Source: Mesorhizobium sp. STM 4661
Lineage (GTDB): Bacteria; Pseudomonadota; Alphaproteobacteria; Rhizobiales; Rhizobiaceae
Direction: 5' to 3'
Length of the DNA stretch: 64,000 nucleotides
Assembly: GCF_000359125.1 (NCBI RefSeq)
Contig: NZ_CAAF010000054.1
Span: 1 to 64,000 of the forward strand
In this document: positions 47,164 through 54,511 of the stretch, piece after piece
Layout: every line of letters starts with the position of its first letter
Numbering within the stretch: position 1 is the stretch's first letter
Position numbers and translations under genes: made by a program
Notes under the pieces: model-generated
Database searches by the model: none
Told to the model about the DNA's origin: nothing
The model's input: the letters and a program-made list of their open reading frames with translations, nothing else

Positions 47164-47382
47164 TCACCAAGTGGGATCCCGGCCTTCGAGATCATCGTCC
47201 GGGACGATCCGCGGTTGGCGACGAAGAGTGGTGTAGGGGTCCATATAGGCTAGTTTGAGCGCATCGTTCCACAACCTGAATATTCCCCTTAGCGATGCGC
47301 CAAATTCGAGCCTAGGAAAGCTTGGCGGTGGCAGGCTGAAGCCGCGGATGGTGGTCGGGGCTTTAGTGGAGATGTCGGCCAT
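47164..47382 (-). CDS. Small protein of unknown function, divergent from the TPR regulator
   Basis: 72 residues: a start MADISTKAPTTIRGFSLPPP, then RLEFGASLRGIFRLWNDALK and an acidic end DDDLEGRDPTW. The start is fixed by AGGAGGA five bases upstream. There is no signal peptide or membrane helix; an amphipathic helix around residues 28-48 may mediate binding. I do not recognise a family. It faces the winged-helix/TPR regulator across a 142-base region with phased repeats, so it is a candidate target of that regulator. Confidence 0.65.
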   Translation of the reverse strand: MADISTKAPTTIRGFSLPPPSFPRLEFGASLRGIFRLWNDALKLAYMDPYTTLRRQPRIVPDDDLEGRDPTW

Positions 47383-47422
47383 GGTGTCCTCCTGTGACGG
47401 TGAGAGTGACACCGCTTCCCAC

Positions 47423-47479
47423 TCAGGTCCTTGGCCCGGACCTGAAGAGTCCTGAACAGCCCTGAAGTTCGCCTTCAGG
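47423..47479. promoter_or_regulatory. Phased CCTGAA repeats between divergent genes
   Basis: Three direct CCTGAA copies begin at 47441, 47451 and 47461, exactly 10 bp apart. They are flanked by inverted copies, TCAGG at 47423 and TTCAGG at 47474; TCAGGTCC/GGACCTGA also forms an 8-bp palindrome. Ten-base phasing puts all copies on one face of the helix, the way OmpR/PhoB-type winged-helix domains bind. The adjacent regulator has such a domain, so autoregulation is likely. Confidence 0.7.
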
Positions 47480-47524
47480 ACCGTCTTGGGTTATCCTAGC
47501 CCCCGAGGGACGGGTTCTTGGCAA

Positions 47525-49018
47525 ATGGACTTGGAGTTTGGGAACTATCGCCTGAAACGTGCCGAACGGCGGCTGCTGGGGCCTAAGGGGCCGATGGAGC
47601 TTTCGGCGCGATCCTTCGACATCCTCGCCATGTTGCTGGAGAGGCCGGACGAGGTGATCGGCAAGACCGAACTCTTCGATGCGGTCTGGCCCGGCCTGGT
47701 GGTGGAGGAGAACACGCTGCAGGTCCACATTTCGGCGCTGCGAAAGCTGCTGCCCGCCGAGATGATCGTGACCGTGCATGGTCGCGGCTATAAATATGCT
47801 GGTCCCAAGCCCTTCGCGGCTACGGCCGAGGCTACGGCGCCGTCCAGACCGTCCATCGCCGTTCTACCCTTCGACAACATGAGCGGCGACCCGGAGCAAG
47901 ACTATTTTAGCGACGGGATTACCGAAGACATCATCGCTGAGCTTGGCAAGTTCAAGGAGTTTCTGGTCATTGCGCGAAACTCCTCCTTCCAGTTCCGCGG
48001 CAGGGCGAATGACCTAGCCGAGGTGGCAAAGAGACTTGGCGTCCAGTACGTCGTCGAAGGCAGCGTGCGGAAGATCGGCAACCGGGTGCGGATCGCGGTG
48101 CAGCTAACCGATGCGTCCTCAATGGCTCATATCTGGGGCGAACACTACGACCGGGAACTCGACGACATTTTCGCGATCCAGGACGAAATCACCCAGATGA
48201 TTGCGGCCCGCCTGGCCCGGCAGGCCAGAACCGCGATTGCGTCGCGTGCCAGGGCCAGGCCGACCGACAACATGTCGGCCTATGACTTTTACCTGCGGGC
48301 GCTGCAACTGGCAGCCACCTATGACTATGACACGGTGCGCGAAGCTGAACCCTTTCTGCGCCAGGCGGTAAAGCTCGATCCGCGGTTTGCTGCTGCCCAC
48401 GCCATGCTCGGCGTTGTCGAGACCCTCAAGTTCTTCTGGGTCTACTACAATTCAGATTATCTGCATTCCGCACTGGAGATGGCAAAAACCGCGTTACAGC
48501 TCGACCCCGACGAGGCGTACGGCCATCTCGCGACCGGCTTTGCTCTCTTGTACTTGCGCGAATTCAGGCAGGCTGAAATCAGTCTTGACCGTGCGGTTGC
48601 CCTCAATCCGAACGATCCGTTCATTCTTAGTATCCGTGCGCTTTTCCTCAATTACACGGACAGGCCGGATGAGGCGCTTGTTGAAATAACCGAAGCCCAG
48701 CGCCGCGACCCATACGCTGTGGGATGGTATGAAGACTTTCGCGGCATCATACTGACCACGGCTGGACGATATCGCGAGGCAACGGCCTGCTACGCGAAAA
48801 TGGCGACCGTACCGCGGTGGTCGCTCGTTCGTCTTATCGTCTGCCATTCCGAACTCGGCGAAATCAAGCAAGCGCAAGACGTCCTGGCAAAAGTCAAGGC
48901 ACATTATCCCGGACTACGCCTTGACGAGATCGTTGATGCGGAAGTGGATTACTATGAGGATCCGGCCGTGTGCAGCCGTTACCGCGCGATCCTGCAGCGT
49001 GTTGACAAGGAAGAATAA
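47525..49018 (+). CDS. Winged-helix transcriptional regulator with TPR domain
   Basis: About 497 residues. An OmpR-type winged helix (about 1-95; MELSARSFDILAMLLERPDE, ENTLQVHISALRKLLP) leads to a TolB-like segment (SIAVLPFDNMSGDPEQDYFS, DGITEDIIAELGKFKEFLVI) and then TPR-like helices to the end. There is no membrane helix, unlike CadC. Proteins of this layout are numerous in rhizobia and often lie beside adenylate cyclase genes; ligands are mostly unknown. The ATG at MDLEFGNYRLKRAERRLL is chosen over a TTG 39 bases upstream. Confidence 0.87.
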   Translation: MDLEFGNYRLKRAERRLLGPKGPMELSARSFDILAMLLERPDEVIGKTELFDAVWPGLVVEENTLQVHISALRKLLPAEMIVTVHGRGYKYAGPKPFAATAEATAPSRPSIAVLPFDNMSGDPEQDYFSDGITEDIIAELGKFKEFLVIARNSSFQFRGRANDLAEVAKRLGVQYVVEGSVRKIGNRVRIAVQLTDASSMAHIWGEHYDRELDDIFAIQDEITQMIAARLARQARTAIASRARARPTDNMSAYDFYLRALQLAATYDYDTVREAEPFLRQAVKLDPRFAAAHAMLGVVETLKFFWVYYNSDYLHSALEMAKTALQLDPDEAYGHLATGFALLYLREFRQAEISLDRAVALNPNDPFILSIRALFLNYTDRPDEALVEITEAQRRDPYAVGWYEDFRGIILTTAGRYREATACYAKMATVPRWSLVRLIVCHSELGEIKQAQDVLAKVKAHYPGLRLDEIVDAEVDYYEDPAVCSRYRAILQRVDKEE

Positions 49019-49049
49019 GCTTCACCACGGCCGCGAGCAATAGCCTCCG

Positions 49050-49805
49050 CTATCCGCCAACCATCAGCTTGACGACTTCGTCATGGTTGGTCTCGGAGAT
49101 TTTGCGCTCACCGGCCTGGACGCCGCGCCGCAGCACGACGATGCGGTCGGATACGGCGAAGATATCCTGCAGATTGTGCGAGATGAAGATCACGCCTCGT
49201 CCTTGCGCCTTGAGCTGGTGGATGAGCGAAATGACCTTGCGCTGCTCGGGTACGCCGAGGGCGGCGGTCGGCTCGTCCATGATCAGGATTTGCGCGTCCC
49301 AATAGACGGCGCGGCCGATGGCGACAGCTTGGCGCTGCCCGCCGGAGAAATTGCTGACCGGGGCCTCGAGCCGGCTGACATGGAAGTCCAGTCTTCCCAT
49401 GGTCTGCTTGGCGGCGACGGCCATGGCCTTGCGATCGAGCACCGGCAGGAAGCCGAAAGCCTTGCGCATCGGTTCGCGGCCCAGGAAGATGTTGGCGCCG
49501 ATCGACAGATTGTCGGCGAGCGCCAGGTCCTGGTAGATCGTCTCGATGCCTTTTTCGCGCGCCTCCTGCGGCGTTGCGAAGGTCACCGGCTGCCCCCTGA
49601 GCAGGATCTCGCCGGCCGTCGGCTGAAAGACCCCCGATATCGCCTTGATCAGAGTGGTCTTGCCGGCGCCGTTGTCGCCGGCCAGCGCCACCACTTCACC
49701 CGGCCGTACAGCCATGGAAAAATCGTTGAGCGCCTGGACGGCGCCAAAATGCTTGGAAAGGTGTCGGACTTCGAGAAGCGGTGTGGTTTGTTCGGAACTA
49801 TTCAT
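49050..49805 (-). CDS. Sugar ABC transporter ATP-binding protein (FrcA-like)
   Basis: 251 residues with a single ATPase domain: Walker A GDNGAGKTTLIK, signature NFSGGQRQAVAIGRAVYWDA, Walker B ILIMDEPTAALG. One-domain CUT2 ATPases such as FrcA differ from the two-domain RbsA/XylG type. The ATG at MNSSEQTTPLLEVRHLSK overlaps the permease stop by 8 bases. Last gene of the importer operon; substrate as for the binding protein, unknown. Confidence 0.92.
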   Translation of the reverse strand: MNSSEQTTPLLEVRHLSKHFGAVQALNDFSMAVRPGEVVALAGDNGAGKTTLIKAISGVFQPTAGEILLRGQPVTFATPQEAREKGIETIYQDLALADNLSIGANIFLGREPMRKAFGFLPVLDRKAMAVAAKQTMGRLDFHVSRLEAPVSNFSGGQRQAVAIGRAVYWDAQILIMDEPTAALGVPEQRKVISLIHQLKAQGRGVIFISHNLQDIFAVSDRIVVLRRGVQAGERKISETNHDEVVKLMVGG

Positions 49806-50859
49806 CCTGGCGAGCTCCACTGAACCGGCGCTGCGCCTGGTCGATAAGGACGGAGATGATGATGACGAGGCCGACGGCGATGAACTGCCAGAACGGCTCG
49901 ACATTGACGAAGACCAGCCCGTACTGGATCACGGCGATCACCAATGCGCCGGCGACCGTGCCGAAGATCGTGCCGGATCCGCCGAACAGGCTGGCGCCGC
50001 CGATCACCACGGCCGCGACGCTGTCGAGCAGCAAGGGTTCGCCGGCCTGGGCGGCGCCCGCGGTGAAGCGCGCCGCGTAGAGCGCGCCGCCGAGGCCGGC
50101 GCACATCGCCGAAAGCATATAGAGGCGCAAGATGTGCCCCCTGATGTCGATGCCGGCGCGGCGCGCGGCCTGCACATTGGCGCCGATGGCGTAGTTGTGC
50201 TGGCCGAACCGGGTCTGGCTCAGGATGTAATGCATCACGACGACGAAGATTGCGGTGATCATGACAAGATAGGGCACGCCGTGGAACTTGCCGTTGCCGA
50301 GCAGCGCGAACCATGAATTCTGCACCGGCACCGTCGTGCCGCCGGCAAGGAGATAGGCAGCGCCGCGCGCCACGCCGAACATGCCGAGCGTGCCGATGAA
50401 GGGCGGAATTCTCAGCCGCGAGATCAGCAGGCCGTTGATGATGCCCGGCACGCCGGCAACAAGCACGGCGGCCAGAATACCTGCCAGCATTGCCAGTGGC
50501 AGCGGGATTGCGGCTCCCGCCATGTTCGTGGCGTGGGCGGCAACGACGGCCGCAAGACCCATGATGAAGCCGAGCGACAGGTCGATGCCTCCCGAAATGA
50601 TGACGAAGGTCTGTCCGGTCGCAAGCAGCAACGGTGCCACCGCAAATATCGCTATGGACTGCACGTTGAACGGATTGAGCACGAATGTCGCGCCGAAGGA
50701 TAGCCTCGACCAAACCTCGAAACAGATGATCAGACCGGCGAGGAACAGCCAGGCGCGCCCTTCGGCGATGCGCCCGATCCAGGTCCTGGCCGGATCACCG
50801 TGATCTGCCTGAGGAGCGACATGCGCTTCGCCTTGCTCGGTTGGTGATGTTGAAGTCAT
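49798..50859 (-). CDS. Sugar ABC transporter permease (FrcC/RbsC-like)
   Basis: 353 residues with about ten membrane helices of the BPD_transp_2 family. Typical segments are FVIISGGIDLSLGFIMGLAA, GVPGIINGLLISRLRIPPFI (with the LxIPxFIxTLG signature) and DSVAAVVIGGASLFGGSGTI. A hydrophilic N-terminus (about 30 residues) precedes the first helix. It forms the inner-membrane channel of a CUT2 importer with the adjacent ATPase and binding protein. Confidence 0.93.
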   Translation of the reverse strand: MTSTSPTEQGEAHVAPQADHGDPARTWIGRIAEGRAWLFLAGLIICFEVWSRLSFGATFVLNPFNVQSIAIFAVAPLLLATGQTFVIISGGIDLSLGFIMGLAAVVAAHATNMAGAAIPLPLAMLAGILAAVLVAGVPGIINGLLISRLRIPPFIGTLGMFGVARGAAYLLAGGTTVPVQNSWFALLGNGKFHGVPYLVMITAIFVVVMHYILSQTRFGQHNYAIGANVQAARRAGIDIRGHILRLYMLSAMCAGLGGALYAARFTAGAAQAGEPLLLDSVAAVVIGGASLFGGSGTIFGTVAGALVIAVIQYGLVFVNVEPFWQFIAVGLVIIISVLIDQAQRRFSGARQDE

Positions 50860-50960
50860 TGATACATCCGATCCGCGGCGCGGCCTCCGTCAAACAGGGG
50901 TCCCAGAGACACCCGGCACAGGTCTCCTCCCGGCAAGCCGGAAGGAGAGCTCGCCTGGGC

Positions 50961-51941
50961 TCATTCGGAATAAAGGTACTTCGAGATGTTCGGATCCGCG
51001 ATGTTGGACTTGTCCATGATCGTGAAGCCGGTGCCGATCGCAACCGGGATCGAATTTCCGGTCAGATGGGCATAGGCCGACACGACGCCGAAATAGCCGA
51101 TTTCGGCGGGATGTTGGGCAATCGCAACGTCGACCAGGCCGGTGTTGATGTTGTCGACGATGCTGGTCGGCGCGTCGAACGCCACGACCTTGATGGTGCC
51201 GGTCTGCCCAGCTTGCTGGACGCCATTGGCAGCACCAAGCGCGGAGAACAGATTTGCGCCGAACACACCAACGAGATCGGGATTGCGCGCGAAGACAGCC
51301 TGCAGCTGCGAGGCGGCCTTGTTGGCGTCGTTGTCGTTGAACTGAGTTTCGAGAACGGTGATGCCGGGATGGTTGGCCGCCATCTCCTTCTTGAAGCCCT
51401 CTTCACGCTGATCGGTGGTCGAAATGCCGGGCTTGACGTTCGAAACGTAGACCTTGCCCTTGTCGCCTATGGCAGTGGCCAGTGCCCGCGCGGCGATCTC
51501 GCCGCCCAGAATGTTGTCCGACGCAATATAGGACAGCGGGAAATCCGCGTCGCCGGCGCCGGTCTGATAGACGCCGCTGCCGATGAACGTGTCGACGGTG
51601 ATGACAGGGATGCCGGCATCATTGGCCTTGCGCAGCGGCTCGACCAACTGAACCTTGTCGGTCGGCGCGATCAGGATCGCGTCCGGCTTCTTGGCGATGA
51701 CCGCGTCAAGCACCGGCACTTGGGTGACCGGGTTGAAGTCCGGGGCGCCTTGGAAAACCAGGTCCACGCCAAGCGCGTCGGCTGCCGCCTGGGCGCCTTT
51801 GCGCATGGTGATGTAGAAACCATCGGTCGTGAGACCGGGGATGAGCGCAATGGTGAACTTCTTGTCCTGCGCCAGAGCGGGTGTGACCAGCGCCGTTGCG
51901 CTGATGGCGAGAGCCGCGAGCGCGGCAACAATCTTCTTCAT
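50961..51941 (-). CDS. Sugar ABC transporter periplasmic substrate-binding protein
   Basis: 326 residues. The signal peptide (MKKIVAALAALAISATALVT, cleavage near PALAQ) leads to a type I periplasmic-binding fold: KFTIALIPGLTTDGFYITMR, then ILIAPTDKVQLVEPLRKAND and VVAFDAPTSIVDNINTGLVD. GAGGAGGA before the ATG fixes the start. It is of the ribose/fructose/inositol group; the ligand cannot be told from sequence. First gene of the importer operon, behind a motif shared with the aldolase operon. Confidence 0.93.
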   Translation of the reverse strand: MKKIVAALAALAISATALVTPALAQDKKFTIALIPGLTTDGFYITMRKGAQAAADALGVDLVFQGAPDFNPVTQVPVLDAVIAKKPDAILIAPTDKVQLVEPLRKANDAGIPVITVDTFIGSGVYQTGAGDADFPLSYIASDNILGGEIAARALATAIGDKGKVYVSNVKPGISTTDQREEGFKKEMAANHPGITVLETQFNDNDANKAASQLQAVFARNPDLVGVFGANLFSALGAANGVQQAGQTGTIKVVAFDAPTSIVDNINTGLVDVAIAQHPAEIGYFGVVSAYAHLTGNSIPVAIGTGFTIMDKSNIADPNISKYLYSE

Positions 51942-52378
51942 GACATCCTCCTCATTGTTGGCAGATTTGCCGTTTGCAAGTGACATTGGAATGGCCGTCA
52001 ATCGTTCAGGCATAAGGTGCCCGACGGCCGTGAAACGCCTGTTTGCTGTCGCGGGCGGCTTTCCTCCCAAGCGCCCTCCGGTCGATATGTCAGCCGGTCG
52101 AACCAAACCGGCACAAGAGCCGCAGCCCCCTTTGCTCGCCTCCGCGAGCCTCTGGGAAGTGCGTCGCCCGGCGTTCTTGCATGCCGGATCGTTCAGGTTG
52201 TAACACTTTGCAGAAATAAATTGCAACCCGGTTTTTCCGAGGTTGCGGCGTCGGACTTTTCAAACCGGACAGCATATGATGCGCTCCGCAGGGCCTCCAA
52301 GGCGAACTATTGCCCCGACCTCTCGGCGACACAACCGATTTTCTGGCAGTGGCTCGGGCCGGCCAACGGCATCTGCCT
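51942..52378. other. Importer operon promoter region
   Basis: 437 bases between the SorC regulator gene and the importer operon, both on the minus strand. No supported gene: an open minus-strand extension of the binding-protein frame has no signal or homology. It contains the proposed operator at 52197-52226, about 255 bases before the binding-protein start, so the transcript probably has a long leader, or the promoter lies nearer and was not recognised. Confidence 0.5.
52197..52226 (-). promoter_or_regulatory. Proposed SorC operator, importer copy
   Basis: On the minus strand it reads TTGCAATTTATTTCT then GCAAAGTGTTACAAC. It matches a second copy upstream of the aldolase operon at 24 of 30 positions, with TTGCAATT, TTTC, GCAA and GTGTTACA all identical. 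It has the same orientation relative to its downstream genes. GTTGyAA ends make it partly palindromic. The neighbouring SorC-type regulator is the likely binder. Confidence 0.68.
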
Positions 52379-53284
52379 CTATCGAGGCGCGAGAGCCTCG
52401 AGGATGGCCTGCGCCGTCATTGTATCCGTTATCAGGGCATTGATGAGCCTGGCGCGAGCGGCGCCGATGATTGCCGTCGCTTTCTCCGGCGACGCGGCAA
52501 CCCCGATCACCAGCGGCACCGCGCGAAGTTGTGCCGGCGACATCGCGATCATCCGGCTCTCACCTTCCCAGGGGATCAGCGCTCCTCCGGCATCGAAGTA
52601 ATGCCGGATGACGTCTCCCGCCGCATGGACCAAGGCCTGCTCGCTCAATGTGGCCGCGCTCGCCTCGGGCGGATTGATGGCGTGCGGCAGGCCGATGCCG
52701 ACGATCGCGACGTCGGTCCGGTCCCACAGCGCAACGGCATCGCGGATGGCCGCGTCGCCAAGGAAGACCTCGCGCAACTCGGTGGATGGCAGATAGGGCG
52801 CATGGATGAAATGCGGCGTTCCGCCCAATTCCTCGGCGGCAAGCCGCACGAACTCGTTGATCTGAAAATGCGGTGCATGCTGCTGCATACCGCCGGTGGC
52901 AGCCACGGTGTGGACGCCGGGAATACGCGGCAGGCCTGTCCGGATCACCTCGCGGACGGCGCGTCCCCAGCCGATGGCGACCACGGAGCCGGCCACCAGC
53001 TGTGCTTGCTTGAGCAATGCGCCAAGCGGCGCGGCAAGCGCCGTCAGTGCGCCCGCCGCCGGCGTTTCGATCACCGCCGCATCGGCAAGCCCCAGCCCAT
53101 CGATCAGCTGCCTGGTGATGTCCTCGGGCGTCGCCAGATCGAGAACCTCGATCCGCACGATCCCCTCGGCCCGTGCCCGCTGCAGCAGACGCGAAATCGT
53201 CGCCGTGGAGACGCCGAGCTGCCGTGCGATGTCGACCTGCGACATCTCAGCCTCATAGTGCAGCTTGGCGACCGTATGCAGCAT
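52379..53284 (-). CDS. SorC/DeoR-family sugar-binding transcriptional regulator
   Basis: 301 residues. The helix-turn-helix MSQVDIARQLGVSTATISRL lies near residues 14-33. A sugar-phosphate-binding domain follows (GWGRAVREVIRTGLPRIPGV, GIGLPHAINPPEAS). The family includes SorC, DeoR-like, EryD and CggR regulators that respond to phosphorylated sugars. The ATG at MLHTVAKLHYEAEM is the only standard start. It sits between the importer and the aldolase-kinase operon; the shared 30-bp motif suggests it controls both. Confidence 0.9.
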   Translation of the reverse strand: MLHTVAKLHYEAEMSQVDIARQLGVSTATISRLLQRARAEGIVRIEVLDLATPEDITRQLIDGLGLADAAVIETPAAGALTALAAPLGALLKQAQLVAGSVVAIGWGRAVREVIRTGLPRIPGVHTVAATGGMQQHAPHFQINEFVRLAAEELGGTPHFIHAPYLPSTELREVFLGDAAIRDAVALWDRTDVAIVGIGLPHAINPPEASAATLSEQALVHAAGDVIRHYFDAGGALIPWEGESRMIAMSPAQLRAVPLVIGVAASPEKATAIIGAARARLINALITDTMTAQAILEALAPR

Positions 53285-53327
53285 CGTGCGCGATGCGGTC
53301 GCGTCCTGGATCGGAGGGACAGACAGC

Positions 53328-53357
53328 TTGCAATTCCTTTCAGCAACGTGTTACACG
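53328..53357 (+). promoter_or_regulatory. Proposed SorC operator, aldolase copy
   Basis: Reads TTGCAATTCCTTTCA then GCAACGTGTTACACG, matching the importer copy at 24 of 30 positions. It lies 44 bases upstream of the divergent regulator start and 213 bases before the aldolase start, so it may also serve autoregulation. Confidence 0.68.
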
Positions 53358-53570
53358 AGCATAGACCGACGGGAGTTATCGCGCAAATTCGGCAAACTCG
53401 CAACTTGAGGTCATTGCGGACCACGGGTGTCGGCGAGGCCGCTTTTCTTGCGATCGATAGCGCATCAAAGCGGCAAAGATCTTCCCGCCGGCAGGCGGGC
53501 AAAACTGAACATTCTTGTTTCCACGGGATCCGCGCCTCGAAAAGCGGGCGCCAACATCGGACAGAAGACC

Positions 53571-54476
53571 ATGGCAAAGATGACCACCGCGGAGTTGCGC
53601 GGCTACCAGCAGATATGCGGCAAGGACGGGGCCATGGTGGCCATCGCCTGCGACCAGCGCGGCGGCATGCGGACCTTGCTGGCGTCGGATCCGGCCGAAC
53701 AGGCCAGGATCACCAATGACATGCTCGGCGACACCAAGTCGGACATCACGCGCTACCTCGCCAGTGCCGCGTCCTGTGTCTTGCTCGACCCGCTCTGCGC
53801 GGTGCCGCGGGTGGTCGACGAGGGCGTGCTGAATCGTGATACGGCGCTGCTCATCGGCCTCGACGCCTCCGGCTTCGACGTCTCGCCCGATGGCTACCGC
53901 CTGTCGCGCCTGGTTCCCGGCATCGACGCGCGCCGCGTCCGTGAATTGGGCGGCACGGGCGGCAAGATCATGGTCTATCTCAGGGCCGACAAGCCTGAAG
54001 CCAACGAGCACAACATCGCCATCCTGCGCCAGTGCATCGCCGACTTCGGGCAAGAGGACCTGCTGCTCGTCGTCGAGTTCCTGACCTACCAGATCGAAGG
54101 GGAAAGCCCCGAAGACTATGCGGCCAAAACGCCCTGGCTTGTCGAAGAGGGCACCCGGATTTCGTTGGAGTGCGGAGCAAAGGTGCTGAAGCTTCCTTAC
54201 CCTGGAACGCCCGAAGCTTGCGCCAATATCACCAGAATGGCCGGCGACGTGCCATGGGCGGTGCTTTCCGCCGGCGTCAACCACGCGACCTTCCTCGGCC
54301 AGGTCGAGATCGCCATGCAGAACGGTGCGTCGGGCGTCATCGCCGGCCGTTCCCTGTGGAAGGACTGCATCTCGCTCGACCGTGACATTCAGCGCGAAAG
54401 GCTTAAGACCATCGCAGTGCCGCGATTGCGCGAAATCCAGGCTGTGATCGGGCACTACCGGCAGAAGGCCGCCTGA
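53571..54476 (+). CDS. LacD/YihT-like class I aldolase
   Basis: 301 residues of the DeoC/LacD aldolase group, which cleave ketose phosphates such as tagatose 1,6-bisphosphate or 6-deoxy-6-sulfofructose 1-phosphate by a Schiff-base lysine. The lysine candidate is in ECGAKVLKLPYPGTPEACAN. Also typical are MVAIACDQRGGMRTLLASDP and NGASGVIAGRSLWKDCISLD. ATG at MAKMTTAELRGYQQI, with a possible second start three codons on. It precedes the ROK-fusion kinase in one operon. The true substrate is not known. Confidence 0.88.
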   Translation: MAKMTTAELRGYQQICGKDGAMVAIACDQRGGMRTLLASDPAEQARITNDMLGDTKSDITRYLASAASCVLLDPLCAVPRVVDEGVLNRDTALLIGLDASGFDVSPDGYRLSRLVPGIDARRVRELGGTGGKIMVYLRADKPEANEHNIAILRQCIADFGQEDLLLVVEFLTYQIEGESPEDYAAKTPWLVEEGTRISLECGAKVLKLPYPGTPEACANITRMAGDVPWAVLSAGVNHATFLGQVEIAMQNGASGVIAGRSLWKDCISLDRDIQRERLKTIAVPRLREIQAVIGHYRQKAA

Positions 54477-54511
54477 TATCCGCGTTTGATCACTGGCACG
54501 TGCAGGACGTC

